Shown piece by piece: positions 11,029-21,607 of a stretch of 64,000 nucleotides of DNA. A model generated the notes under the pieces. It saw nothing but the letters and a program-made list of their open reading frames with translations, was not told the DNA's origin and did not search any database. Location of the stretch: the NCBI GenBank assembly GCA_040357565.1, contig JBDODJ010000033.1. One strand, written 5' to 3'. The translations under genes were made by a program, and so were the position numbers. Origin of the DNA: Cercozoa sp. M6MM. Lineage: Eukaryota; Endomyxa: Ascetosporea. Each line of letters begins with the position of its first letter. The first letter of the stretch is position 1.

Positions 11029-12377
11029 AATACCTTGGCAGCCTCGTTGCCGCAGTGTCCGTCGGCGACACCAACAAGCGACCAGGCACCGGCGTGGACG
11101 CTGCGTTGAGGTGCGCCGGAAGTGTCGTCGCTGGCACTGTCGTTGTTGTTGTTGTTGTTGTTGTTGTCTCCTAAGTGTGTGTCAGTGGCACCGCCACTGC
11201 GTCGTTCATGCTCGCTGCCGTCGCTGTGCTTGTCGGTGTCGTTGTTACAATTCGGGCTGCACGCTTCTAAGTCGGTCTGACACCACATGCGCACACATAG
11301 CAACTGCAGAGACAAGGTTCAAGATACGACAGGTACAATGAAGGGTGACAGAGGCGTGCCAGCGTCGTCGCTAGTGTCTGACATCTGCTTGCTTACTGCA
11401 CACAAGACGAACACGGGTGATCTGGGTTCAACTGGGGGTGCAGAGTAAGAGAGGGTACAAACTGGAGCATGGTTGACACTGTTAGTGTCTTCCGGTTCCG
11501 GCGATTCAAGTGGGTTCTATTTCGACACAACCCATACGTTAAAAACAGGCACGGTGCAACAGAGGGGGAGGAATGGCGGTACATACCACGTAGGGTGGCA
11601 CCCAGAGCGACAGGTAACGATGACACACGACGACCTCATCCTCCATGTAGGGCCGCTGGCCTTGCTCCTTGTGGAAACCGCCACGTCGTACTCGTGCCTG
11701 ACTCAGGTGCAGGAGCCAGGTGGTGTAGGTGCCTCGTGTTGGTGCCAGCACCCTACGGCATGTCCAGGTGCAACTCCGACAGAAAGGCAGGTAGAGCAGC
11801 ACAAGAAGTCACCAGACTCGCGACGCGGTTTCCAAAAAGAGCAGACCGACGTCGCTCTGCGCAGGCCCAGCACAGGAAGCTCGACAGACACAGCACGGAG
11901 GGGGGGAAAGCTCGGGTACGCCATCGGGAGGAACGACATGCGGCAGCGCCGGGTGCGAACACTCGCGAATGCGCCGAACGTCGCATACGTCAATGTGCCC
12001 GATCACTTTGGGCTCCAGCTAGACACAAGTGTGCGTGCGTGGCGTGTGTGTGTGCGTGTGTTGTGTCACAGGCACCATATGCGCTTCAGAAATCTGGAAG
12101 AAAGTACCTTTGACTTGTAGTAGGCGAGTTGACCGTTGGAGTACAAGCGGAAGAAACGACGCTTCCTGCAACCATGCAAAACACAAACGTGTGCTCGCGC
12201 ATAAAAATGCCTGTGCCGATGTTGGAGTACCAACTCTTTCGAATCTTGCCTCGTTTTGTCATCCTGTACGAATGCACACACACACACAAATACACAGCTT
12301 ACGTCGACCACAAAAGGACCGAGGAGAACAGAGCACCAGCCATTGAAGATCTCGGTGACGTCGGCATCACTTGACAT
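9884..12377 (-). CDS. PH domain fused to PP2C-type Ser/Thr phosphatase
   Basis: Start at 12375-12377 (MSSDADVTEIFNGW), stop at 9884-9886. The N-terminal ~110 residues look like a PH domain: a Gly-Trp opening, GCRKRRFFRLYSNGQLAYYKSK across an intron, a strand GHIDVCDVRRIRE, and LLFLETASRVW. The C-terminal part is a metal-dependent PP2C phosphatase: GVADGHCGNEAAK (the DGHxG metal motif, with Cys for the usual first Gly), AFVTVDSEF, ANAGDCRAILIRKNEAP, LSRDHKPTRPDE, RVNGVLAVSRAIG, DHDFGELIPADPEI, VACDGLWDVMSN, and finally GTADNVSAVFAFL with the metal-binding Asp. An (AG)n intron at 10979-11024 interrupts the gene directly after the DGHxG motif, and GTT codons give a poly-Asn stretch near 11145-11165. 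A PH-PP2C protein is plausibly recruited to phosphoinositides. Exon limits in the middle of the PH domain are approximate. Confidence 0.85.
10979..11024. repeat. (AG)n microsatellite in PP2C intron
   Basis: A pure AG tract (CT on the sense strand of the minus gene), lying in the intron just after the exon that encodes the DGHCGNEAAK motif. Confidence 0.95.
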
Positions 12378-12986
12378 GTTTGTGGCGCGCGTCTTGCGGC
12401 TGCTGCCTATCAGATGCCGCGCAGCTGGTCAACACACGCGTTGTTCTGGGTTCGTAGAAACGTATGGTGTGGCGTGACTTTGAAACACTCCTGCGGTTGA
12501 ACACAGTCACAAAACAGCGCCCAACAATCTGGATGCAGAGCGCGACTGGGCCTTGCAGCACCGAGCAGCAGCACACGAGAACAATACTGGGACAGTGCAC
12601 TCGTGGTCCCAGTGTGAGCTGTTGCCGGCCTAGTGTCCAGAACGTACTTTCCGTCCAGTGCACTTCTCACGGTGTGTGACAAGTTCACTTGACGGATTTC
12701 AACACCTGGACGAGTATGATGTTAGACGTGCCTCATTGTTGCAAGCAACCACGTACATGCTGCTTGTTTCATGCATGTTGCCCGCCGACCGATGAATCAT
12801 CTTTTGCAACGGCATCAACTCGTGATTATTATTTGTCTGTTTCGATCGCCTTTTGTCTGCCGCAGGCGGCTGTCAACACCTATGCTGTATGCGGCAGTCA
12901 GTGGAAAACCTTTATGAGACCGACGTGCTAAAACACCGTAGGTCGAGTGACGCAGCTCCTGATCGGTTTTGCAATCAAAGTGGTCC
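12378..12986. other. Intergenic region between PP2C and unrecognised plus gene
   Basis: About 600 bases between divergent starts. Short open frames exist on both strands (for example near 12410-12690 minus and 12720-12930 plus), but none has convincing splice signals joining it to a neighbour. An upstream exon of the plus gene cannot be excluded. Confidence 0.4.
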
Positions 12987-14690
12987 ATGCCCCTGCTGAT
13001 ACTGCTGCTTCTATTTCTTGTCGGAGGTACGCTTTATCCTCTTGCCAGTGCTTTAACAACTTAGTTCTGCTTTCCCGTAGTGTGCGATTCGTTTGCGATG
13101 AGCGACTTTGATACCAGGGTGGGTTTCCCGTCACGTCGGTTGACCCCTGGGAGAAAGATGCTTCATTGTTGTGGCAGGAGAAAGATGCTGTCGAGAGCGA
13201 AATTGCGCAAATTGAGGCACTGCAGGGTATTTTACAACAGCGTTTGCAATCCTTGCATGCGTTCAACAAGCCGCGGCACCCTGACCGTCCTGCTGAAGAA
13301 GGTGTCGACTTGATTCATTTTGCCTTTGATCCTGCGTATTTTCATTGGTTGGAAGGCAGAGGTGGCCTACTAAATGTTTGTGGGTTCCTTAGCTCTGTCG
13401 CAGGTGCTACGACAGAACAGTGTGCGAACTCGCTTGCTTCCTGTTGAATTCTTCCTCGTATGCGCTCAACATTTTAAGAGGCGCTATGCAGTACCCGGAT
13501 TGACCCTGATATTTCTAGTCGGCTCACGCGCTCTATGAAGGCCTCTGTGGACTGTTCGGACGACACCCAAACGTTGCTGCGCAATACGAGGAGTTTCTAC
13601 GCCGCCTTAAGAGTTCGAAAGTGAAGCTGTATCATTACCTTTCAGGATTAGTGTTTGCTTTATAAATGATGCTGCAGAACTGCCACCGAGTACCTTCGAA
13701 TCGCACGACTTGGAAATAAGAGTGGCGTCATTCGAGAAGGCAGAGTCGCTGTCACCGATGAGGTCCGTTTTTCCAAGGAACTGATGACAATCTAAGTCAT
13801 CAGTTTGAATCCTGGGCACAGTACGCGGCACTGACCGTTTTGATAGAGAGGAACAAATTTCCGTACCAAACTGAGGGTACAAAATATTCAAATTGATACC
13901 TGAAGATCTGTCGATGATTGAACTGCGAGTACAGGATCACACTACTGGCTACTCATGTCGGAGCAACTGGACCGCGGCACCATCGCGCAACTCCTTGATG
14001 CCAAGTTTCCGTCTTGTGACTACGCGTAAGCGCACCTTTTACCGACTATACAGGATGTGGACATATTGGCGAGGAACACAATTTTAGTGTGCGAATAACA
14101 ATTGAGTGTATTCGTCCAGTATATAAAATTATATAGTATATATTACTAAATAGTATATATAGCTGATACATGTAAGAAATATGTATATACAGTACCATAA
14201 ATATACATCGACTGTTCTGTTTTTGTTGCAGCTGGTGGCAGAATTTCTACCCAGACAAGTTGTAAGTCACATTTTAGCATTCGTTCTGGCGGGCTTTGAA
14301 AGCCATTTCCATCTTGGGTGCCTATTCAGCAAACCCGACCCAGACGCAGAATACATAAACTGCGCCTCGATACCGCAGATACCTCATGCACAAATCCTCG
14401 TGGCTAACAGGAAGCACTGCGGGGGGCGTGGAACCTTGGCGGTACTTAGCCTGCGGGTCTGAGCGTGCTGGAGCATAACACCACCAGTCTAATCTAATTA
14501 CTTTATGCGTTTCGTTTATAGACAACGCGAGTGGAGCTTCCCCTGCTGTTTGGCGAAATTGTAAAACACTTTCCACTTGGGGGGGGGGCATCCTGGCATT
14601 GTTCGTTGGTGCTTAGGTCATGTCGCGCGACTGGCGTACCATCGATGCACCTGTAGTTGCAATCTCGTCGATGCCCGAAACACTGGAGTG

Positions 14691-14729
<39 letters not shown>

Positions 14730-15356
14730 NNNNNNNNNNNNNNNNNNNNNNNNNNNNNNNNNNNNNNNNNNNNNNNNNNNNNNNNNNNNNNNNNNNNNNN
14801 NNNNNNNNNNNNNNNNNNNNNNNNNNNNNCACACACACACACACACACACACAGACACACACACACACACACCGCGTTCTTCGGCATAAAAATGTGGCAG
14901 GTACACCAAGACGTTGCTACCGCATATTCCTCCAAAAGCAGAGAAAGAGGAAGCCAAGTCAGGCACTCCGCCGCATGATGTCAGTTTCTTTGATTTGCAC
15001 TAGGGGATCATTAATTCAATCCAGACTGGCATTACCCCCTGGGCAACTGAGCAGACACTTTCGTCCGAAGTAGAGCGGCTCGTCAACGCAAATCATGATA
15101 GTTAGTATCCGTCGTTACCGTACAGCAAATGCTCAGTTTCGTTGACTGTCGTTTGCGCTCGTTCCGCTCGCGTCGCCGTGGGGCCAGTCAGGTCTTGGGA
15201 ACCCAGGTATTGGATGGGATGAAGCCACTCGCCGCCCGCCGCGGGGCAAACGACATGATGAAAGAAATCCGAGATCCGCCAACGTTCGATAATGAATATT
15301 ATAAAATAATACAAATGCAAGACGTTTTTCGTGGACATGTACGCCCAGTAGCGTAG
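12987..15356 (+). CDS. Unrecognised signal-peptide protein with coiled coil
   Basis: The proposed start ATG at 12987-12989 gives MPLLILLLLFLVG, a strong signal peptide or anchor. A GTACG intron and then VCDSFAMSDFDTR follow. After a 59-base intron comes a heptad-rich coiled coil beginning EKDAVESEIAQIEALQ and ILQQRLQSLHAF. Downstream exons encode DLIHFAFDPAYFHWLEG, VLRQNSVRTRLLPVEFFL, SAHALYEGLCGLFGRHP, LPPSTFESHDLEIRV, EQLDRGTIAQLLDAKF, TTRVELPLLFGEIVKHFP and a C-terminal exon ending EYYKIIQMQDVFRGHVRPVA before TAG at 15354-15356. I do not recognise the family. The intron at about 14690-14880 holds a CA repeat with a 100-base gap, so one exon could be missing. A start further upstream (12889) is possible but would lose the signal peptide. 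Confidence 0.5.
14692..14872. repeat. (CA)n microsatellite with 100-base gap
   Basis: CA repeats flank N at 14730-14829. The tract lies between two coding blocks of the unrecognised plus-strand gene, so the true length is unknown and could hide an exon. Confidence 0.95.
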
Positions 15357-15410
15357 TTCACGTTAGCTAGTTTCCCGGCGTTCCGTTTGTTTCATGCGTC
15401 GGTTGCACGT

Positions 15411-16937
15411 TTACTCAGTCGTAGTTAGCAACAGAGGACCGTCAGGGGTCGCAAGCACCTGTGACGCAACACAATTCAGCAGATTGTAGTACTTATGGTG
15501 TGTCTATATACCATTTCTTCGTGCTGCGCCGACCAGGAGCCATCCTTCGAGATAGCTGCCCAGCCATCGGGCCAGGTGTCATACTGAGGGTAGCCTGCGC
15601 AAGGTACTGACATGCAAACAGACTGAGTACTCATAATTTCAATGTACCCTCAAGGACAACCGGCTCAATGGTGAAACACATGAATGGGAAGATCTTAAAG
15701 TGCGTCCAGGAATCGTCTGTTTAATCAAGGTTTGGTCACCAAAGCACAAACAAACCAGAGGCCGCAAAACAAAAATGAACAAGTACCCTGCCCTTCAAGG
15801 CCGCGCAGCGAGTGGTTCACAAACGGCATGCTGTGGAAGGCAGCGCCGACACCATGTCCACAAAAGGCACTGTCGACACTGTAGCCTACGCACACCACAC
15901 GGATTACGAGACTTTAACTACGACATCGCAGGCACAGAAACACACGTACCATGCTCTTCGCAAAAGGGTTCGATGGCACGGGCAATGTCGCCCAGCGGTT
16001 GTCCCACCTGCGCCTGGTCGAAACCACGTCGCACCGCCTCTACCCCCAACAGAGAGGTCAGTGATGACAGAGGTAACACACGAATCATAAAAGGTACCCT
16101 TGGTGACGCGGATGAGTTTGAGCGCATCCTCGTCGACATTGCCGACTGGCACCGTCGTGCAGCAGTCGCCTGAAAAGGACGGGTGCAACAATGACGTACA
16201 TGCAAAGCAGACAGAATGCGCGGAGGGTACCGTAGAAACCGTCGATCAGCATGGAGACGTCCAGTGTGACAATGTCACCGTCGCGCAGCTCGCGCGTGTC
16301 CGGAATACCGTGAAGCATCATCTCGTTGAGGCCTGGACAGTAAGCGATATGCCACAGGTTGGTAGCACACTCCGCATTTGTGAAAGTACCAACGCCAACC
16401 GTTTTGGGAAAGCCGTGGAAATTGCACGGAGCAGGGCACGCGCCATGTCGCACAATGTACTCATGCACTTTGCGGTCAATGTCTTCAAGCGACACGCCCG
16501 GCTTGGCCAACGAGCCTGCGTACTCGCGCGTCTCTGCTGCAAACTTGCCGGCAACGCGAACACCTTTGATGTACCGCTTGAGCGACTCCTCGTTCTTAAA
16601 GTGATCGTTCAGGATACTGAAAGGCTGCATGCTGCCCTGGCCTATACGGACACAAGACAAATCTACTGAAGTAGATTGCGGTCGAGTGGCCGATACCCGA
16701 CACAAACCAAGGCGTCTTTGGCACTTCGTCTGGTACGTTAAAGCCGCGCGAGGTTACGATGCCGTCTTCACGGCGCAGCGGTGGTGGTCGACCTGAACAC
16801 AGCGTGCTGGTTTGAAACAACCGCAATACAAGAAGACGGAAACACAAGGCACCAAGAAGCTTGTGTCGCGCGGCGACTTGCGCACGCCGCTCAACCAGCG
16901 TCGCAGCGGCTCGCACTGCATCGTGGCGCCCACTCAT
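15411..16937 (-). CDS. Type I methionine aminopeptidase
   Basis: The enzyme removes initiator methionine from nascent proteins. Start is at 16935-16937 (MSGRHDAVRAAATLVERR) and the stop at 15411-15413. After RPPPLRREDGIVTSRGFNVP the catalytic fold starts with HFKNEESLKRYIKGVRVAG. It continues with VSLEDIDRKVHEYIVRHGA, CNFHGFPKTVGVGTFTNAE, MMLHGIPDTRELRDGDIVT, LDVSMLIDGFYG and the next exon GDCCTTVPVG (metal-binding Asp pair), LLGVEAVRRGFDQAQVG, AFHSMPFVNHS, TIEPVVLEG (metal Glu), and DGSWSAQHEEM with VLATPDGPLLLTTTE (last Glu ligand). It lacks the MYND-like zinc finger of cytosolic MetAP1, and the Arg/Ala-rich N terminus would suit an organelle presequence, as in MetAP1D. Its stop lies 54 bases from the stop of the convergent plus gene. 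Confidence 0.92.
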
Positions 16938-17104
16938 CTCACTAAAATTGTAGTAGCACCGGTGCTCGCACAGTATTGCGCGTCGGTGATCTACTCTGAT
17001 CACTTTTCGGTTTTTGGGATTGCCGTTTGGTGGGTACTTGTCGGTTCCACAAGCGGTATGACTCAACTACTAGCACTTGAACAATGTAACAATGTGAGAT
17101 AAAT

Positions 17105-17883
17105 TAGTAGTCGTCGTCACTGTCGTCATCATCGCTGTCGGAAGCAGCGACGACGTTCTGCGCAGCCGCATTGGCGAACGCCTGCTTAACCTCATCGTTG
17201 CGAGCGACGAGCAGTGCCGTGTTGTGCTCCTTGTTCGGCATGGTGCTGTTGGCGCCGGCTGCCAGCAGCGCCGCCACGCTGCAAGCACAAGGGATACATG
17301 ATTAATCGACATATCTCTAAAAGGCAAGGTACGCATCGGGATGACCGCGCCACGAGGCTACGTGCAGAGGCGTATCGTAGATGTCGTTGTACACGTCAAG
17401 CTGGGCGCCATACTGCACCAGCAGATTGATCACATCGACATGACCACCGGCAGCAGCACGGTGGATCGGCAAGTCGCCCCTGCACCCAGAGTAGATTTTT
17501 CAATGGTGGTAACAGGTAAGCAGCAAAGCTACAGATCGCCTTGAACGTTGACCAAGTGAGCAGCCCTCTGGAGAACCTTGGTGACTCCGTCGTAGTTTCC
17601 GACCTCGCAGAAAGCAAGAAGTCGCTACAGCACAAGGTACCTATGTTCACAGAAACAAGCCCCATTGAGTTAAAGAAAAAACACCTGCATATCAGTAGGT
17701 TGCGAAGCGCTGGCTTGCACCGTCTGTAAACAGCAAAAAAGTGCAAGCCAAACTATAGATGACAAAGAGATCAGCTACTTCTCGGCCGGCCCAGTCATTA
17801 CTGCTCTGAAACAACAAACAAAGATTATGAATCGCCAACGAACCGACAAGCACTGCAGTCACAGGTACCTCAAATGACGCCAT
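17105..17883 (-). CDS. Small ankyrin-repeat protein with acidic tail
   Basis: ATG at 17881-17883 gives exon 1 MASFE, then a GTACC intron and SSNDWAGREVADL. Two to three ankyrin repeats follow: DLPIHRAAAGGHVDVINLLV, QYGAQLDVYNDIYDTPLHVA, SWRGHPDAYL and VAALLAAGANSTM, PNKEHNTALLVARND. The protein ends EVKQAFANAAAQNVV followed by a tail of alternating Ser and Asp residues and a final Tyr. Such short ankyrin proteins are binding scaffolds; no enzyme domain is present. The tail resembles casein-kinase-2 targets. The gene lies between MetAP and ARL8 in the same orientation, with 167 and 279 bases between them. Confidence 0.75.
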
Positions 17884-18162
17884 CTGCTCTCACAATACTA
17901 TAGCACACGTATTGCACGGAGAGATGCACTTGTTTGCTCGGGTTGGGCTTTGGGCACGTGTCGTCTCAACTTCCTTGCATTCCGATTTTGGTCAATCGAT
18001 CAACTGGACGTAGCCCGTCGTTCGTAAACAGTAAAATAGTAGCGTGCTACTGCTTTACGTGAGAGCTAGTAACTGTATATCGTTCAGTTAACCCTTAATG
18101 CAACATCAAACACTGCGACCCCGGGTCTCGAGGACATCGCGTGTACTACTAGGACCGTCGTG

Positions 18163-19030
18163 TCACCGCGCGTACTTCAGTAGGTACTTGACGGCTTTAT
18201 CAATGTTGGTTCCATTCTTGGCCGACAGAGGGACCACCATCCACGCGTTTTCGCTGATGTAGTCGAGGTTCAGTGCACGGATGAGCTCGTCCTCAGGAAC
18301 ACACGTCGGTAGGTCAATCTCTGGGCGCAATGTGTATTTGTAACAGTCACAAAGCAGCAATTTTATGAACAATGGTACTGTTCGCAAGCACGAGCAATGG
18401 CATTCCAGCCAGTTCTCTGTCATCAAGAAGCTTGTGCAACTCGTGTCTGCAGATATATGAAGTGTGCGAGACAGCCGTTGCAAGTGAGTTGATACCTCGC
18501 ATCGTCTAATCTTTCGACATCAGCAGCGTCGACCAGGAAAATGATGACATCACAGCCTCTAGTGTATCTGGGCCATTCCGACCTGTACTGGCGCTGACCA
18601 CCAATGTCCCACACTTTGAACTGCACGCCTTCTTTCTGCACCCAAACTGATGGTCAAAGGAGCACGCAGTTACAAAGTGCGCGCGTGTACCTTCATGATC
18701 CGGACGTTTAATCCAACTGTTGGCGGCTCTTCTATGTCGTTAGGACCAAACGCCATCTGGTTACAGAACGTAGACTTGCCAGCTGTCAACATGCACAGTA
18801 AGTACAGGAACAAAAAAACAACTTATGTCTGTGGATTGTACCGTTCTCCAGACCAACGAGACAGACTTCGATGTGTTTTTCGAAAAACAGCGACATCAAC
18901 TGCAAAACACAAAGGCATCAAGCATAAGATAGTCTTTCAAGGCTACGCGGTTCCCTGCTAAAGTTCTACGACCGGCAGAAGAATAATACTACTCGTATAA
19001 AATACACACCTTACTAATCAGGCCGCCCAT
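18163..19030 (-). CDS. ARL8: ARL8-like small GTPase
   Basis: ARL8 GTPases link lysosomes and late endosomes to kinesin. Start at 19028-19030 gives a 7-codon first exon MGGLISK, then LMSLFFEKHIEVCLVGLENAGKST (P-loop GLENAGKST formed across an intron), NQMAFGPNDIEEPPTVGLNV (switch I Thr), KVWDIGGQRQYRSEWPRY (switch II WDxGGQ), VIIFLVDAADVERLDDARY, and an exon with LVLANKIDLP for guanine recognition (NKxD), then VCVPEDELIRALNLDYIS and VVPLSAKNGTNIDKAV. The stop is at 18163-18165. The P-T-V-G-L-N-V and E-W-x-R-Y words favour ARL8 over ARF or SAR1. The second residue is Gly with Ser at position 6, a possible N-myristoylation site, whereas animal ARL8 lacks Gly2 and is N-acetylated. It is divergent from the Nad7-fragment gene, with 334 bases between starts. 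Confidence 0.88.
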
Positions 19031-19364
19031 GGCTCCTATGCGCAAATATACAGGCTGCGCACACACAAGTGCACCTTTGCAGATCACAACTACAGCAGTT
19101 TCAGAAAAATGAATTGAGCATCGCAGTTGGTTGATCGTTGTTGAACAGCCAAAATCAAGAAAACCGGTGGCGAAAAATCGACTATTTTCGGGGCTAAATG
19201 CGCATTGTCATGCAACTATTGTATTTTAATTGTATTTAAGGGCGGCAGACTGGTACTTCTTTTCCTGAAATACATGTACTGACCTTATATTCTGCTCAAC
19301 TTCCAAAGATGTACCAGTCTGCCTATTCTTAGACCCCGCTAAAGCCATCACGTTATATCCAAAG
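19031..19364. promoter_or_regulatory. Divergent intergenic region between ARL8-like gene and Nad7-fragment gene
   Basis: Two start codons point outward across 334 bases. The middle is AT-rich, with tattgtattttaattgtat at about 19218-19238. No motif can be named. Confidence 0.4.
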
Positions 19365-20180
19365 ATGGCCTCGCGTGTTGTGCGCGCCGCCCAGCGTGCG
19401 CTGTTCTCGATGACGCCTGCAGTGCAGCGCCAGGCTGTGCTGCGGGTGCCTCGTGTGGCGCTCAACTCGCGTTTTGCCTCCATCGGTGCGTCTGACGCCA
19501 TCTCTGCTGATTGGGAGGCCCGTCTTGCTCGCCCCGCCAAGGTTAATTTCCATATTTGTGCCTCGCCCCGATGCGTGCTCAAGTTTTGTTGTTTGTTGGC
19601 AGGATGCGCTCAACGTTGACACGGCCGGTATCAAGTCGCGCACCATCATCAACAAGCACAAGATGCAGGCACTCGTGCGCTGGTTGAGCAACAAGGTGCG
19701 TCGCGTTATTTATATATATATATATATATATGTATATACACATCTATGTGTTGTGTGTATGTGTATGTGTATGTGTGTGTATGTGTATGTGTGTGTGTGT
19801 GTGTGTATGTGTGTGTGCCGCGGTTTGGTGCAGGTCTCAGTGGCGCAGCAGCACGGTCTCCTTCCGGTGGGCCAGGCGCCTTCAATTGCCGTTCATGTCA
19901 ACGATGACATCACGGCCGATGACGTGAGCTTTGCGCTCTCCAAGCTGCCATACGATTACGAGGTGAGGAAATCCATCCTTCTCCTGCAGAGCTGTCATGC
20001 TTGCTTATTTGGCTTGAACAGGTCCTTGTGGGTGACGAAGAGGTCGCTTCGGCAAAGACGGACATCTGCGTCAACTTTGACACGCCGGCTTTTGACGAAA
20101 TTACCGCCAATGAGGTTATGGCCAAGCGTGCTGACCAAATCGGCAGCGAAGAGCACAAGGTGCACACGCTCTGAATAAAA

Positions 20181-20213
<33 letters not shown>

Positions 20214-21189
20214 TTCTCAGTTTTTGATGTTGACAGGGCATCATGCTTTCGCTATTCGAGAGCGGTTCAATCGTCTCTTTCATGCGCGAGAAGATCGAGA
20301 AGGTGCTTGCTGTTCACGTGACGCGAGCCGTTGTCTTTTGTACACTTCCCATGTTGTGAACAGGGCGATGAGAAAACAAAGGAAGCCGTCGCTCAGACGC
20401 TCAGCACGCTCGGTCTCGAGGTACCGCTTCTCTTATGTGTGTGTCTGTGTGTGTTTGTGTGTGTATTTTTGGTGTATGTCGCGCAGGACGACCTGTCGAG
20501 CATCGACCACGCCGCTGCTATTCGCGCCGAAGCTGCTAGACTCACGCGTGCCGAGGTGTGTTGTACTCCCTCGGCTGTTCACTCGGCTGTTTATGCCTAC
20601 TTTGCCCCGCAGGTGTTTGAGCGCCTGCGTGAGCTCGACTTCGGTCCACTCAACGCGCGCGGTGACATGCGCCACCCGACTGTCCCGCCGACGGTAAAAA
20701 CTGATTCTACAAGTGCATATGTCCCCTTACTTCTCTGGCCCTGGCTTATGGCTTCGCGTGTCGACAGCGCGAGGAGATGAAAAACTCCATGGAAGCATTG
20801 ATCGATCACTTCAAGTACTACAGTGAGGGTATCCATGTGCCGCCTGGCACTACTTACGCCGCCGTTGAGGCGCCCAAGGTACCTTTCCTCAGTGTGCTTT
20901 TTTTTTTGACTGGGTGCTAATGTACTGATGCACACGTGTGCCAGGGCGAGTTTGGCGTGATGATGAACGTGCACCCGGAGCAGCCAACGCGACCGTACCG
21001 ATGCAAGATCCGTGCTCCCGGTTTCTTCCACTTGGCCGCACTCAAGGATATCGCTCGTGGCACGATGCTTGCCGATTTCGTTGGTACTGCCGGTGCATAG
21101 GCCAAAATGATTGCACGCTCGGATGTTTCTCGCTCTGTGCAGTTCTGATCGGTACGTGCGATCTTGTGTTCGGTGAGGTCGATCGCTAA
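19365..21189 (+). CDS. Mitochondrial protein carrying only the C-terminal fragment of complex I subunit Nad7/NDUFS2
   Basis: Start [15 protein letters not shown] is a textbook mitochondrial presequence (Arg, Ala, Ser, no acidic residue). Joined exons give about 365 residues. Residues ~30-270 (for example [68 protein letters not shown]) match nothing I recognise, and none of the Nad7 N-terminal signatures (HPAAHG, GLLHRGTEKL, SGVMLRGSG) is present. The last ~95 residues are unmistakable Nad7: [57 protein letters not shown], and after the final intron [15 protein letters not shown] before TAA at 21187-21189. The junction lies within a single exon (about 20614-20693), so this is one gene rather than two joined by mistake. 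The remaining three quarters of Nad7 must be encoded elsewhere. Confidence 0.85.
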
Positions 21190-21448
21190 TTCGACGGCTT
21201 TATCTCAATTTTCGACTCGCAGCGACTGGAAACTTCAGTTTGAATTCCTTTTTAGTATATCTCCACTGTACCTGCTGTTGTACGGCCACGAACGAACGAC
21301 GGAACCAACGGACGAGCCTGGATCGAGGTTTCAGCTGCTCGATCCTCGATCGCTTGCTGGCGTGTTCAGGCTAACTACTACACTTTCCGTTCAGTCGTCG
21401 CGTGTTCCGTTGCGGTGCGGCCGTGAGGTCTAACTGTAACAACTTTCA

Positions 21449-21530
21449 ACAGGAATCCATCCCAGACGGACACTCTGTGACGTGGCTGTGGCGCTCCAAA
21501 CTTCCAACATGCAGGAATCCATCCCAGACG
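21449..21530. repeat. Short direct repeat, 19 bases, two copies
   Basis: The word caggaatccatcccagacg occurs at about 21450-21468 and again at 21512-21530, 62 bases apart, upstream of the cupin gene. Both copies are exact. Confidence 0.9.
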
Positions 21531-21607
21531 ACTGACTTTCGTTGCTAGTTTTTAGTGCTGCCGAGCTCGAGGTTTCCGGACGAGCACAGTACGGCTATAG
21601 CTATAGT

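Noticed and set aside
12410-12688. Minus-strand 92-codon frame upstream of the PH-PP2C gene as an extra first exon
   Set aside because: No in-frame 5' splice site joins it to the exon starting MSSDADVTE, which already has a good start.
20614-21189. Possibility that the Nad7 C terminus is a separate downstream gene mis-joined to an upstream one
   Set aside because: The Nad7-like segment begins inside the exon at about 20614-20693, which also continues the upstream frame. There is no ATG, stop or promoter-sized gap between.
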